Shown here: positions 53,469 through 62,547 of the stretch, piece by piece
Numbering within the stretch: position 1 is the first letter of the stretch
Layout: each line of letters begins with the position of its first letter
Assembly (NCBI RefSeq): GCF_011405515.1
Contig: NZ_AP022671.1
Coordinates: forward strand, 1,116,001-1,180,000
Reading direction: 5' to 3'
Origin: Nitrospira sp. KM1
GTDB lineage: Bacteria > Nitrospirota > Nitrospiria > Nitrospirales > Nitrospiraceae
Length of the DNA: 64,000 bases
Notes under the pieces: generated by a model
What the model was told of the DNA's origin: nothing
The model's database searches: none
What the model saw: the letters and a program-made list of their open reading frames with translations, nothing else
Position numbers and translations under genes: made by a program

Positions 53469-54796
53469 GCACCACCTCCACACCGTTGGCGGCCGCGACA
53501 GAGACCGCTCTTAAGGAAATCGGGGCTGCCGATATCTTGGTCGGCATTCCCAGCTACAACAATGCGGCCACGGTCGGTCATGTGGTCCGTGCCGTCGGCG
53601 CCGGCCTTGCCAAATATTATCCAAAGGAACGGACCGTGCTGGTCAACTCCGACGGCGGATCATCTGACGACACGACCCGCATCGTGGCCCAAACCGCAGT
53701 CGACCATCAGCACTTTCTGATTGCCGACCGGCAAAGCGTGCTTCACCGGATCGTGACTCCGTATCACGGCATCCCCGGGAAGGGAAGTGCGTTCAGGACC
53801 ATTTTTGAAATCGCCAGACGTCTGAAAGCCAAGGCCTGCGCCGTCGTCGATGCCGATCTCCGCAGTATCTCTCCGGAATGGATCGAGATGCTGCTACGGC
53901 CCATGATCGACCAGGGCTATGACTATGTGGCGCCCTTCTATCTCAGGCACAAATATGACGGCACCATTACCAACAGTCTGGCCTATCCGCTGACGAGAGC
54001 GCTCTACGGGAAACAAATCCGTCAGCCCATCGGCGGAGAGTTCGGCTTTTCCGGCGCCTTGGCCACACATTATGTCGATCAGCACGTCTGGGATTCCGAG
54101 GTGGCGAGGTTCGGCATCGACATTTGGATGACGACCGAGGCCATCGCGAGCGGAGCGCGAGTGTGCCAAAGTTTCCTTGGCGCAAAAATTCACAATCCCA
54201 AGGATCCTGCATCCGATTTGTCGGCCATGCTTCGGCAGGTCGTGGGTTCCCTATTCGCTTCGATGGAACAGCACGTCGACGTATGGTCCAAAGTGGAAGG
54301 ATCGCAGCCCGTCCCTCTCTTTGGTTTTCCCTACGAGGTCGGCGTGGAACCCGTCCGTGTCGACGTGGATACCATGGTCGCTCATTTCAAACAGGGATTG
54401 TCCGATCTTGAGCCGATTTGGAAACAGATATTGACCCCCGGAAGCCTCGAGGAACTGATCGATCTCAACCCACAAGCACAGGCAGACTGCCGTATTCCCG
54501 ACGAACTGTGGGCGCGTATTGTGTTCGATGCCGCGACGGCCTATCACCGCCAGAGCTTGCCGCGCGAACATCTCCTCAAATCGCTGACGCCGCTGTATCT
54601 GGGACGAACCGCCTCTTTCGTACGTGCGACCCAAGGCCTGACCTCCGCCGAGGCTGAACACACGATTGACAACCTCTGCATGACGTTTGAGCGCAGCAAG
54701 CCCTATTTGCTCGCACGCTGGTCGGAACGGGAATCGCAGCCTGGCGAACGTACACTCGGGTCACGGCCGACAACGGACACTGGGAGGTCGTCATGA
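53465..54796 (+). CDS. Second glycosyltransferase, GT2/GT81-like
   Basis: A 443-aa GT-A transferase with ILVGIPSYNNAATVGHVVRAV, NSDGGSSDDTTRI, the DXD-type CAVVDADLRSISPEW and the GGEFGFSGALA block seen in GpgS-like proteins. It overlaps the previous gene by four bases and the following gene likewise, so it belongs to a translationally coupled operon. It may act on the same acceptor as the first transferase or extend it. Confidence 0.78.
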   Translation: MSTTSTPLAAATETALKEIGAADILVGIPSYNNAATVGHVVRAVGAGLAKYYPKERTVLVNSDGGSSDDTTRIVAQTAVDHQHFLIADRQSVLHRIVTPYHGIPGKGSAFRTIFEIARRLKAKACAVVDADLRSISPEWIEMLLRPMIDQGYDYVAPFYLRHKYDGTITNSLAYPLTRALYGKQIRQPIGGEFGFSGALATHYVDQHVWDSEVARFGIDIWMTTEAIASGARVCQSFLGAKIHNPKDPASDLSAMLRQVVGSLFASMEQHVDVWSKVEGSQPVPLFGFPYEVGVEPVRVDVDTMVAHFKQGLSDLEPIWKQILTPGSLEELIDLNPQAQADCRIPDELWARIVFDAATAYHRQSLPREHLLKSLTPLYLGRTASFVRATQGLTSAEAEHTIDNLCMTFERSKPYLLARWSERESQPGERTLGSRPTTDTGRSS

Positions 54797-55497
54797 ATGA
54801 CTTTGTTGACCGGGCCATATTGGAACCGCTCGAACTGTTGGGTCGTTATGCGCTGGCCGTTCTCCCGAACCTCTTTGCCATGGGCATCTTGCTGCTCGGC
54901 GGGCTGTTCGCTGCGTGGCTCTCGAGCACCCTGTTGGAGCGCGTCTTGCGGGTCCTCGGTTTCGATCATCTGTGCAATCGATTGGGAATGACGACGGCAT
55001 TGCTGCGGGCCGGTATCAAGACCGATCCGTCACGAATCGTGGGGAGTGTGTTGTACTGGTCCATCGTCCTGCTGGCCAGCGTCGCCGCACTCAGCGTGCT
55101 CAATCTGGCGCCGATCAATCAGTTCGCACAATCCTTGCTGGCGTATGTCCCACATATGATTACAGCCGGGGTGATTCTTCTGGCCGGGTATGTGTGCTCG
55201 AACTTCGCCTCGCAGGCGATCCTGATTGCCGCGGTCAATGCCGGCCTGCCTCCCGCGCGACTGATTGCCAACTGCTCCCGGTGGGGCTTGCAACTGCTTG
55301 CCGCAGCCATGGCCCTCGAACAATTGGGGATCGCGCAGCACATCGTCGTCGTGGGGTTCGGTATTACCTGGGGCGGCCTTGTGCTGGCCACGGCAATTGC
55401 GTTCGGACTCGGAGCCACCGACATGGCGAAAGATTTTCTGGAACGGCGCATTGTGCGCAACAAACCCGGCTCGTCCGATGATCTGCGCCATTGGTAA
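54793..55497 (+). CDS. Mechanosensitive-channel-like membrane protein (TM-helix repeat)
   Basis: A 234-aa integral membrane protein with about five hydrophobic segments (LFAMGILLLGGLFAAWL; VLYWSIVLLASVAALSV; MITAGVILLAGYVCSNF; VVVGFGITWGGLVLATAIAFG) and repeated AxWLSxxLxRVL/GAxDMAKDFLERR motifs. These are typical of the 'conserved TM helix' proteins related to small mechanosensitive channels. It lacks the MscS beta-domain. In an osmolyte operon it may release the solute on down-shock (inference). Confidence 0.75.
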   Translation: MNDFVDRAILEPLELLGRYALAVLPNLFAMGILLLGGLFAAWLSSTLLERVLRVLGFDHLCNRLGMTTALLRAGIKTDPSRIVGSVLYWSIVLLASVAALSVLNLAPINQFAQSLLAYVPHMITAGVILLAGYVCSNFASQAILIAAVNAGLPPARLIANCSRWGLQLLAAAMALEQLGIAQHIVVVGFGITWGGLVLATAIAFGLGATDMAKDFLERRIVRNKPGSSDDLRHW

Positions 55498-55527
55498 TAC
55501 GCCCGGACTAACGATACGGAGCCGGCA

Positions 55528-56415
55528 TTGAGAATTGGACATGAATCGTCTCCCGAGGTATTGGACAAACCGTTGACACACCTCGTGGTGTTTACAGACT
55601 TGGATGGGTCTCTGCTGGACAGCACGACCTACTCATTTGACTCGGCAAGGGAGGCACTCCAGCTGTTGCGGGAACGAGAAGTCCCCCTCGTGCTGGTTTC
55701 CAGCAAAACCAGAGCCGAGATGGAACCCCTGCGGATGCGGCTCAATCATCAGGGACCGTTTATCGTCGAGAACGGAGCCGCAGTGTTCGTCCCACAGGGC
55801 CTCTTCAATTTTCCCCTGGAACGCGGACGAACCAGATCGCCATACGAAGTCATTGAACTGGGGCTGCCCTATTACATGCTTCGGGACGTCTTGAAGCAGG
55901 TCGAAGAAGCTGTGGAGACGCCGTTGCTCGGCTTCGGTGACCTGACGGTCGAAGAGATCATGCAGACCACGGCACTCCCGCGCACGGACGCCATACTGGC
56001 CCAACAAAGGGAATACGACGAGCCGTTCATGCTGGAGGGGCCGCCTGCGCTCGTGGCAGAGGTCTGCCGGCAGATCGTCACGCGGGGATTACGATGGACC
56101 AAAGGAAGCCGATTCTTCCATCTGACCGGAGACAACGATAAGGGGCAGGCCGCCGCACTATTGCTCCGCTGCTACCAACGCCAGATACGTCTGCAGGAGG
56201 TGGCGGGCCGCATCGAGACCGTGGGGATCGGCGATAGCATCAACGATGCGCCGTTATTGGCGATGGTCGATCATCCGATCCTGGTTCAAAAACCGGATGG
56301 CTCGTACGATCCAGATATCCATGTGCCCGGAATGATACGGGCGGGCGGGATCGGACCTGCCGGCTGGAACCGGGCGGTGCTGGAATTATTCGAGCGCGTC
56401 GACCAGGGCCGGTGA
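55528..56415 (+). CDS. HAD phosphatase, mannosyl-3-phosphoglycerate phosphatase-like
   Basis: A 295-aa HAD-IIB phosphatase with DLDGSLLDSTTY (nucleophile), VLVSSKTRAEM (motif II), TGDNDKGQAAALLL (lysine, motif III) and IGDSINDAPLL (motif IV). The cap (FVENGAAVFVP; RTDAILAQQREYDEPF) resembles MpgP/YedP. It would remove the phosphate from the glycosyl-3-phosphoglycerate made by the transferases upstream. The TTG start is supported by GGAG. Confidence 0.82.
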   Translation: MRIGHESSPEVLDKPLTHLVVFTDLDGSLLDSTTYSFDSAREALQLLREREVPLVLVSSKTRAEMEPLRMRLNHQGPFIVENGAAVFVPQGLFNFPLERGRTRSPYEVIELGLPYYMLRDVLKQVEEAVETPLLGFGDLTVEEIMQTTALPRTDAILAQQREYDEPFMLEGPPALVAEVCRQIVTRGLRWTKGSRFFHLTGDNDKGQAAALLLRCYQRQIRLQEVAGRIETVGIGDSINDAPLLAMVDHPILVQKPDGSYDPDIHVPGMIRAGGIGPAGWNRAVLELFERVDQGR

Positions 56416-56422
56416 TGCTCAA

Positions 56423-56617
56423 TTACGAAGTCTTCTTCGTGGCAAACACCGTGGCATCGCAAGCCAGATACTTGATTTGTTTCATGGGAATGATGAACAC
56501 TTCCTTCGCAGAGTCGACTTCCAATACCTCCATGTCGTCGCTGATGGTATGACGGATCGCATCCTTCACCAGCAGCTCCTGATTGTCGACAAAAACCACT
56601 TTCACCCAATATTGCAC
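56423..56617 (-). CDS. Small conserved-looking protein of unknown function
   Basis: A 64-aa beta-rich protein (MQYWVKVVFVDNQELLVKDA..., then EVFIIPMKQIKYLACDA). AGGAGGGG lies just before the GTG start. It follows proC by 9 nt on the same strand, so they are probably co-transcribed. Confidence 0.65.
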   Translation of the reverse strand: MQYWVKVVFVDNQELLVKDAIRHTISDDMEVLEVDSAKEVFIIPMKQIKYLACDATVFATKKTS

Positions 56618-56626
56618 GATCCCCTC

Positions 56627-57445
56627 CTAAGACTGTGAACCCAATTCCATTGATCGCCTAGAAGCCGCCTCCACTGCCGACACGAGCATCGCTCGAAACC
56701 CTCCGCCTTCCAAAACATGAAGCCCCGCTATCGTGGTTCCGCCGGGGGAAGCCACACGGTCTTTGAGCACTCCGGGATGCTCTCCCGAGTCGATGACAAG
56801 TTGGGCAGCGCCGGCAACCGTCTGCGCGGCTAAAATCTGCGCAGCCTGACGCGACAGCCCCATCATGACTCCGCCATCGGCAAGGGCTTCGATCATGAGA
56901 TAGACATACGCGGGCCCGCTTCCGCTCAACCCCGTTACCGCATCCATCAACTGTTCATTCACGCGCACCACCTGTCCGATTTGTTCGAACATCAGCCGCG
57001 CCGTCCGTTCGTCGTCCTCCGACAGCACGCCATCGGCATATGCCAGAGCCGTCACCCCCTGCCGGATACACGACGGAGTGTTAGGCATGGCTCGCACCAT
57101 CCGTTCGGCTCCGTGAAGATGCGCCGCCAAACGTGACAGCGGATACCCGGCGGCAACGGAAATGATGAACTTAGATGAAGCTCCGAGGGGAAATGTCTCT
57201 GCCAACACCTCATCGAGGATTTGAGGCTCGACGGCCAGGACGATCACGTCCGCCCAATCGGCCGCTTGACGATTATTCCCCGTCGTCTCAATTGTATATC
57301 TCATGCGAACGGCATCGCGCCGACTGCTGTCGATGTCAGAGGCGATGAGCTGGGAATTCGCCAGTCCGGAGTGTAGAAGACCCGCAATGATGGCTTCCGC
57401 CATATTCCCTGCGCCGATAAACGCGATCCGACGACTTCCAAACAT
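56627..57445 (-). CDS. proC: Pyrroline-5-carboxylate reductase
   Basis: A 272-aa enzyme reducing 1-pyrroline-5-carboxylate to proline with NAD(P)H. The N-terminal Rossmann motif IAFIGAGNMAEAI, the NxxAAxWADVIVLAVEP region and the family signature GLSGSGPAYVYLMIEALADGGVMMGL with PGGTTIAGL are all present. The start at 57445 coincides with the expected start point of a strong promoter, so the message is probably leaderless. Confidence 0.95.
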   Translation of the reverse strand: MFGSRRIAFIGAGNMAEAIIAGLLHSGLANSQLIASDIDSSRRDAVRMRYTIETTGNNRQAADWADVIVLAVEPQILDEVLAETFPLGASSKFIISVAAGYPLSRLAAHLHGAERMVRAMPNTPSCIRQGVTALAYADGVLSEDDERTARLMFEQIGQVVRVNEQLMDAVTGLSGSGPAYVYLMIEALADGGVMMGLSRQAAQILAAQTVAGAAQLVIDSGEHPGVLKDRVASPGGTTIAGLHVLEGGGFRAMLVSAVEAASRRSMELGSQS

Positions 57446-57451
57446 GCGGCG

Positions 57452-57481
57452 ATTATACTGACGCCGTCTTTGACCTTGCAA
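57452..57481 (-). promoter_or_regulatory. Sigma-70 promoter of proC (leaderless)
   Basis: Minus strand TTGCAA, 18 bp, TATAAT, with the ATG seven bases after the -10 box. Confidence 0.65.
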
Positions 57482-57631
57482 CTTGGAGGCAGTGAGCAGC
57501 AACCCGCTGCACCGGGACAGTGCCCCTTAGACAATTCGAGAAAAACGTTGAGCCTCCTCACATCGTTTTGTATCCTTCCTCATGCGCAATTCCTTCGGTA
57601 TCCCTCTCATAATCCAAGCCGGGATTCTCTG

Positions 57632-59161
57632 ATGTTTTTCATCCTCTGCGCTGCGGAAGTCGGTATATTTGTCGCCGTACTCGCTCTCTATCGGGTAGCG
57701 GGAAAGCCGGACGTATGGTCCTTCCTCTCGAGCCTCCCAGGCATCGCCTTTCTCTGTTCGTCTGTTGTCGTAATGGTCTGTTTGGCATGGACGTTCCGTG
57801 CTTTATGCATCAACGACAGGCAGGCCCGACGACGTGCGCTGGTGGGAGCAATCATCAACCTGGTCACGCTCCCGTTATTTGTTGGCAGCCTGGAAACGGC
57901 TTCACGGCTTCTATCCAGATCAGCTGGACCGACTGAGAGGATCTTCGGAGTCGTCCTGTATCCCAAACATTGGCTCGATGTCGTCAGTTCGACGAGGGCG
58001 GTCATCAATGAGATGACCACCAGACCTTCTTATCTCGTGCACGACCCGATCCTCGGCTGGACGGTGGCGCCCTCAAGAAGAGATGCCACCGGACGAAACA
58101 TGAGTAGCGAAGAGGGGCTCCGAAGTCCACGATCCGGCATCTCGTTTCGTGATCCGCGGACCAGGCATTCCGGCATCTCGACTCATCCCTTCACCGTGCG
58201 CGTTGCGCTGCTCGGTGACTCCATGACGTTTGGAGAAGAGGTCAGATGTGAGGAGTCTTGGGGGCACCTACTGGAAACGCTGTTACAACCCGACACACAG
58301 GTCTTGAACTTTGGCGTCTCGGCCCATGGGCTCAATCAGACGTTCCTGCGCTATGAGAAAGATGTCCGTTCATGGAAACCGCACATTGTGGTGATTGGGG
58401 TCTCATCGGCCATGGTCCTGCGAATCAACAGCGTGTACCCCTTTATCATGAATCCGGAATGGATTGGTTTTCCCTTCGTCCGTCCAAGGTTGATCGAGAA
58501 AAATGCCCGTCCGGTCGCCGTCAATTCTCCTGTACCAAACACGATAGATGTATCCGTGCACTCGATCGAAAACTTACCCTATCTTGAACTCGACGACTAT
58601 TTCCGACCGCTGCAATGGGAACGCCAAGGGTTCTGGCGCCCCCTCGAACAATCGTACTTTTTTCGTCTGGTGAACTCTCTTAGACCTCCCCCCCAGTATG
58701 GGCAAAGAGATATATCTCTGGAATCCATTCGCGACAGTCAATTCGTGATTCGATCCATGGTTCAGAAAGTGAGGGAGGGAGGTGCGGTACCGCTCATCGT
58801 CACGCTGCCCTACGAATCCGAACTCGAAGCACGCGATGACCACCGTCCGACGGTTCGCATGCTGTCCGGCGCCGGGCTGCCGTATCACGACATGGCGGGC
58901 TGCCTGCGTGACGAAGAAGGCTCTGAGAAATTCATTGCGTCCGGGCCGCACTATTCGGCACAGTCCAACGTGCATATCGCGGACTGTCTTCAACCGATAC
59001 TGGCCTCCGAAATAGGCCGGCTCAAGAGTGCTCCATCGTCGATGGCGGTGGGGCAGCCTCAGAAGATCGAATACATGGCTGGAGCCATGACGCTGCCTTC
59101 GAGAAAGAACGCCAGCGTTGCGAGCATCAAGATGGCGAAAATCAGCGGCGCCAGCCAGTAG
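57632..59161 (+). CDS. Membrane-anchored SGNH/GDSL-like hydrolase
   Basis: A 509-aa protein with three N-terminal membrane segments (about 1-75; LCAAEVGIFVAVLAL, FLCSSVVVMVCLAWTF), a periplasmic linker and an SGNH hydrolase domain. Block I is LLGDSMTFGEEV, the asparagine block is VLNFGVSAHGLNQTF, and the catalytic histidine is in SGPHYSAQSNVHIAD. Related proteins acylate or deacylate cell-envelope polymers. The last 35 residues are antisense to a DUF5989 gene, so the natural C-terminus may be shorter. A weak GGGA site precedes the ATG at 57632. Confidence 0.82.
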   Translation: MFFILCAAEVGIFVAVLALYRVAGKPDVWSFLSSLPGIAFLCSSVVVMVCLAWTFRALCINDRQARRRALVGAIINLVTLPLFVGSLETASRLLSRSAGPTERIFGVVLYPKHWLDVVSSTRAVINEMTTRPSYLVHDPILGWTVAPSRRDATGRNMSSEEGLRSPRSGISFRDPRTRHSGISTHPFTVRVALLGDSMTFGEEVRCEESWGHLLETLLQPDTQVLNFGVSAHGLNQTFLRYEKDVRSWKPHIVVIGVSSAMVLRINSVYPFIMNPEWIGFPFVRPRLIEKNARPVAVNSPVPNTIDVSVHSIENLPYLELDDYFRPLQWERQGFWRPLEQSYFFRLVNSLRPPPQYGQRDISLESIRDSQFVIRSMVQKVREGGAVPLIVTLPYESELEARDDHRPTVRMLSGAGLPYHDMAGCLRDEEGSEKFIASGPHYSAQSNVHIADCLQPILASEIGRLKSAPSSMAVGQPQKIEYMAGAMTLPSRKNASVASIKMAKISGASQ

Positions 59162-59238
59162 GATCTCCGCTCACTGAAGTAGATGCGCACCTCATGGATT
59201 AACTGAGAGTACTCTCGAACTCCTGACGCAAAATTCAT
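59059..59238 (-). CDS. DUF5989-type small membrane protein, 59 aa
   Basis: A 59-aa protein (MNFASGVREYSQLIHEVRIY...) with an amphipathic start, YFSERRSYWLAPLIFAILML and the closing LEGSVMAPAMYSIF, the pattern of the DUF5989 family that accompanies SGNH hydrolases and carbamoyltransferases. GGAGGG precedes the ATG. It is encoded antisense to the 3' end of the SGNH gene (59059-59161). Confidence 0.78.
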   Translation of the reverse strand: MNFASGVREYSQLIHEVRIYFSERRSYWLAPLIFAILMLATLAFFLEGSVMAPAMYSIF

Positions 59239-59285
59239 AGACCCTCCCTTCTCCTCACCGTAGTCGTCAAAAACGTGGAATAGAC

Positions 59286-59938
59286 TTACACCGCCTGCTT
59301 GCCGTGCCATTTGGCGATCTGTCGCGTGCTGCATACGACCGCTTCACGAAACAGGATAAAGGCGAAGATGGCTCCCGGATAAAACCAGAACCCGCCGAAC
59401 CGCGAGGTCACCCCGCCCGCCACCAACGCGACCAGGATCGAGAGGAAATCGGGCACCGGCCCCAGCGGCTCATAGACCTGCATATGCCGGGCATTGGTCA
59501 GATAGCCGTCCTTGCGCAGGACTTCCTGTTGCCAGGGCCGCTTCTCGTACGGCTTCAGCCGATCCGTCTGCGCCACCGCAGGGGCCGACGTGTCCTTGAG
59601 CACCTGATCATCACAGGCATCGATACACGCATAGCATTTGATGCATTCCCGGTTGAGGACCTTGCCATTGAAATGGAAGATTTTCCGGCTCACGTCGATG
59701 CCTTGCGGACAGGCGGTGCTGCAGTCGCGGCAACCGGTACATTGCGCCACGCGGGTGATCTTGGACTGGACAGGGGAGAGATTCATCAAGGGCGCCATCA
59801 TGGGCGCGTACGGACATAAGATCCGACAGAAGGCTCCATGCCCATAGCGCAGATTCAGCACGACGCTCATTGTAAATTGGATAAAGACGGCCAATCCGAA
59901 GACGCGGCCCGCGGCGAATCGATCGTGATTAACTGAAG
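59286..59938 (-). pseudogene. 5'-truncated polyferredoxin (NapH/CcoG-like)
   Basis: The readable part has one membrane helix (GLAVFIQFTMSVVL), the RILCPYAPMM motif, two 4Fe-4S sets (CTGCRDCSTACP, CIKCYACIDACDD) and a C-terminal membrane pair. Compared with membrane polyferredoxins, the first several helices are missing. Sequence before about 59938 has different composition and overlaps the divergent gene's upstream region, so the N-terminal extension of the frame (to 60263) is probably not coding. Confidence 0.65.
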
Positions 59939-60114
59939 GGGGGAAGAAGACGGCGGGTTGATCATATTGCCCATCTCGTTGAGTCGGATTCCTGATGACC
60001 TGCGGAGCGTACCATTGATGGAATTGCCTAACAATCCGGCCAAAAGGTGTACGTGCTACTGCGAATTGGCTGAGCTTGAAACCATTGCATTCCTTCGGTA
60101 AAGTGCCTTGAATC

Positions 60115-61191
60115 ATGCGCTCTATTACTTTCTGGTTACTCGGCCTGATCCTCATGATCGCCACGCCGGTACAGGCTCGGCAGGAATCCCTCACGCCCGA
60201 ACAAAAACTCAAGCTTGAGCAGATCAATCGCGTCCGCGTTGAAGTCATCGCCCTGACCGACAATGGAGCTGCCGATCCCGCGCCGCTGACGGACGTGGTG
60301 ACGAAACGCCTGCTGGAATTCGGTTACACGGTGATACCCGACCCCGGCCAACCGCACGATGCGACATTCGTCGTCAAGTGTGAGCAACGAAAAACGTGGG
60401 AAGGAACCACCAACATGGGCAGCGATGCGGATCTTCCCGACTCGCCCTCCCGTCTCTGGAAAGGACCGGCCTGCCAGATGTCCTATCTCCTCGACGGGAA
60501 ACGAATGGGCTGGCGGAAAGAAGTGCGGACCGATTTTCAGGATGCGCAACAGGCGGCGGCTGCGGCGCAAATCAAGGACGCGTCGGCGTTCGCCATGGAA
60601 CAGCTGAAGACGCGTTTGGAAGATTACGATTTCCCGGCTCTCATCAGTACCGAATGGGGGCAGGAAGCGCGTCTGTTCAAAGTCTATGACGATCCTGCCA
60701 CGACACAGGCGCGGAAGGTACGGCTGATCACGTTATTCGGCCATCTGTTCTCGACCAATGCTGTTCCCCGCCTTCTCGAAGCTTTGAAAGGCGAAAACAT
60801 CGAACTCGCAAAGGCCGCTGCGCTGGCTTTGGGCAATATCGGCCAAAAGGACACGTTGCCGATCCTGGTGCAGACGATGAAAGACGGAAAGCCTGAATTA
60901 CGTCCGTCTGCTGCCAAAGCGCTGGGCGTCCTGGGTGCCTTGCACGGAGATTTTACGATCGTCGATCCTCTCCTTGACACCCTCAAGACGACCGACGATG
61001 TCGCACTCAAAACCGAGGTGGCTTGGGCGTTGGGAAAACTCCCGGATCGACGAGCCTACGAGCCCCTGTTCGCCCTCCAAAAATCGCTCTACCAGGTTCG
61101 GGAAAACGATGCCGACCCCAAACTGGTCAAACTCAAGGAGGCCGTCAACTGGAGTATTAAACAGATCGATACCTGGGAATATCTTCAATAG
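60115..61191 (+). CDS. Exported HEAT-repeat protein
   Basis: A 358-aa periplasmic protein with a signal peptide (about 1-21, ending VQA), a beta-rich N-terminal domain (about 30-180) and C-terminal HEAT repeats (about 195-345; NAVPRLLEALKGENIELAKAAALALGNIGQKD and TVDPLLDTLK-type units). HEAT repeats usually bind other proteins. It is followed by a second exported protein after 12 nt, suggesting an operon. Confidence 0.8.
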   Translation: MRSITFWLLGLILMIATPVQARQESLTPEQKLKLEQINRVRVEVIALTDNGAADPAPLTDVVTKRLLEFGYTVIPDPGQPHDATFVVKCEQRKTWEGTTNMGSDADLPDSPSRLWKGPACQMSYLLDGKRMGWRKEVRTDFQDAQQAAAAAQIKDASAFAMEQLKTRLEDYDFPALISTEWGQEARLFKVYDDPATTQARKVRLITLFGHLFSTNAVPRLLEALKGENIELAKAAALALGNIGQKDTLPILVQTMKDGKPELRPSAAKALGVLGALHGDFTIVDPLLDTLKTTDDVALKTEVAWALGKLPDRRAYEPLFALQKSLYQVRENDADPKLVKLKEAVNWSIKQIDTWEYLQ

Positions 61192-61203
61192 GGTCTGCAT
61201 GCC

Positions 61204-61734
61204 ATGCGGAACCGTCTCTCCTCCCTCCTCTACCGAATTCTTCTTGGAATAGCCGTCCTTATCACCGTGATCCAAAGTGACCGATCCAGTTGGGGACAAG
61301 TCATTGGTGACGTAGCAGAGTTGGACCGCCTGCGAGCCAAAGCGGAAGAATCCATCGGGAATGATGACCCTGACGGAGCGGCGTTGAACATGGGACGCGC
61401 AGCGCTGATGGCCAAACAGCTCAGCAAGAAATTTCGGGACGACGCGGCGAAAAGCCAGCTCTATCAAGCTGCTGAACCGCTCTTTCGATCTCAGGAGCAC
61501 GGATACCGGGCAATGGCGTTGTTCAGACGGGCCGGGGACCAGTTACCGGCATCTTCGGGCGTCTGCGGAAGCCTCTCGCTGGCTCAGACCAGTGTCCAAC
61601 AGGCGCTCTCGCTTTTAGAGCCGATGTCGGACAACGCGAGCCCGCTCGTCGAGCCCGTCAAGCAACTTCATGCGACAGCTGACGATTGGGTGATCGTGCT
61701 CGCTTCCATGATCACCGACTACCAGTGTCCGTAG
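61204..61734 (+). CDS. Exported helical protein of unknown function
   Basis: A 176-aa protein with an N-terminal signal or anchor (RILLGIAVLITVIQS) and a helical TPR-like body (ALNMGRAALMAKQLSKKFRDD; YRAMALFRRAGDQLP). It lies 12 nt after the HEAT-repeat gene. No named family. Confidence 0.7.
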   Translation: MRNRLSSLLYRILLGIAVLITVIQSDRSSWGQVIGDVAELDRLRAKAEESIGNDDPDGAALNMGRAALMAKQLSKKFRDDAAKSQLYQAAEPLFRSQEHGYRAMALFRRAGDQLPASSGVCGSLSLAQTSVQQALSLLEPMSDNASPLVEPVKQLHATADDWVIVLASMITDYQCP

Positions 61735-61818
61735 AATACGGCCGGGGCGGTATTTCGATAGACCCACGCTCCTTTGCGGTTGCTGAATCGTTCAGGCGAC
61801 TCAGTCACCGTCACGTGC

Positions 61819-62262
61819 TCAATCCTCCTCAGGATTAATGATATGCAGACCGGCTGTTTTGCTCGCAGCCAAGAGTTGCGTGTCGGCGCTGACCATCGTC
61901 AGCCTCAACGGCTTGAGTTCCAACCCTAACGCCAGGTGCATGACCTGTTGCGCCCGGAGAAACGGATACTCCATGCAGAGCTCCTTCGTGGAGAGATACG
62001 TCTGCATTGTGGGAACGATGAATTGAAACAGGCCCTCGGCGGACTCCCTCTCGAACTTATGGATAACCGAATAGCAGTCGTCCCGGGTGATTTCGCCCTG
62101 CTGTGCACGATTGGAAAATGACGAATACAACTCGGTCACTGTCCAAGTCGGGATGATCGCCACCTTCCCTCGTTTGACCATGAGCTTATTCACGATGCGC
62201 GTACCGCGTTCCATGCTGTAGCGCTTTACGAGAGCGGTCGAATCAAAATAGTAATAGGGCAT
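61819..62262 (-). CDS. PIN-domain toxin (VapC-like)
   Basis: A 147-aa PIN-domain protein, probably an RNase toxin. It has the first aspartate in YYFDSTALVKRYS, acidic residues around ELYSSF and VSADTQLLAASKTAG, and the right length for VapC. The start at 62262 follows GGGAGG and comes 4 bp after the antitoxin stop. Key acidic residues appear present, so it may be active. Confidence 0.82.
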   Translation of the reverse strand: MPYYYFDSTALVKRYSMERGTRIVNKLMVKRGKVAIIPTWTVTELYSSFSNRAQQGEITRDDCYSVIHKFERESAEGLFQFIVPTMQTYLSTKELCMEYPFLRAQQVMHLALGLELKPLRLTMVSADTQLLAASKTAGLHIINPEED

Positions 62263-62266
62263 ACGC

Positions 62267-62527
62267 TCATATCCTCCCCTTGAGAATAACCGCCGCCAAC
62301 GGACCGGACATTTTCGACAATCGGTCTTGAAGCTCATCGAGCGGCACTTCTTCATAGCCTTCCCGGCGAAGCTTGTCGGCAAGATTTCCGGTGTTGAACG
62401 ATGTCGTATCGTCGCGCAATCGGTCGCCCAGTCGCCGTTTAGCAAGCCGGCTGGGTACGCGTTTCTGGGTCGCTGTCAGTCCACGGCCGCGGCTACGCGG
62501 CGCCCGCCCGCCAATTGCTTTGCTCAT
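62267..62527 (-). CDS. Antitoxin partner of the PIN toxin
   Basis: An 86-aa basic-then-acidic protein with a positively charged N-terminus (GGRAPRSRGRGLTATQKRV) and an acidic C-terminal stretch (REGYEEVPLDELQDRLSKM), typical of an antitoxin with a toxin-binding tail. It precedes the PIN gene by 4 bp. The DNA-binding fold is not recognised. Confidence 0.7.
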   Translation of the reverse strand: MSKAIGGRAPRSRGRGLTATQKRVPSRLAKRRLGDRLRDDTTSFNTGNLADKLRREGYEEVPLDELQDRLSKMSGPLAAVILKGRI

Positions 62528-62547
62528 AGGTTCGTCTCTCCTCCATC

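Noticed and set aside
59939-60263. N-terminal extension of the polyferredoxin frame
   Set aside because: Different composition, no family similarity and overlap with the divergent HEAT-repeat gene's start.
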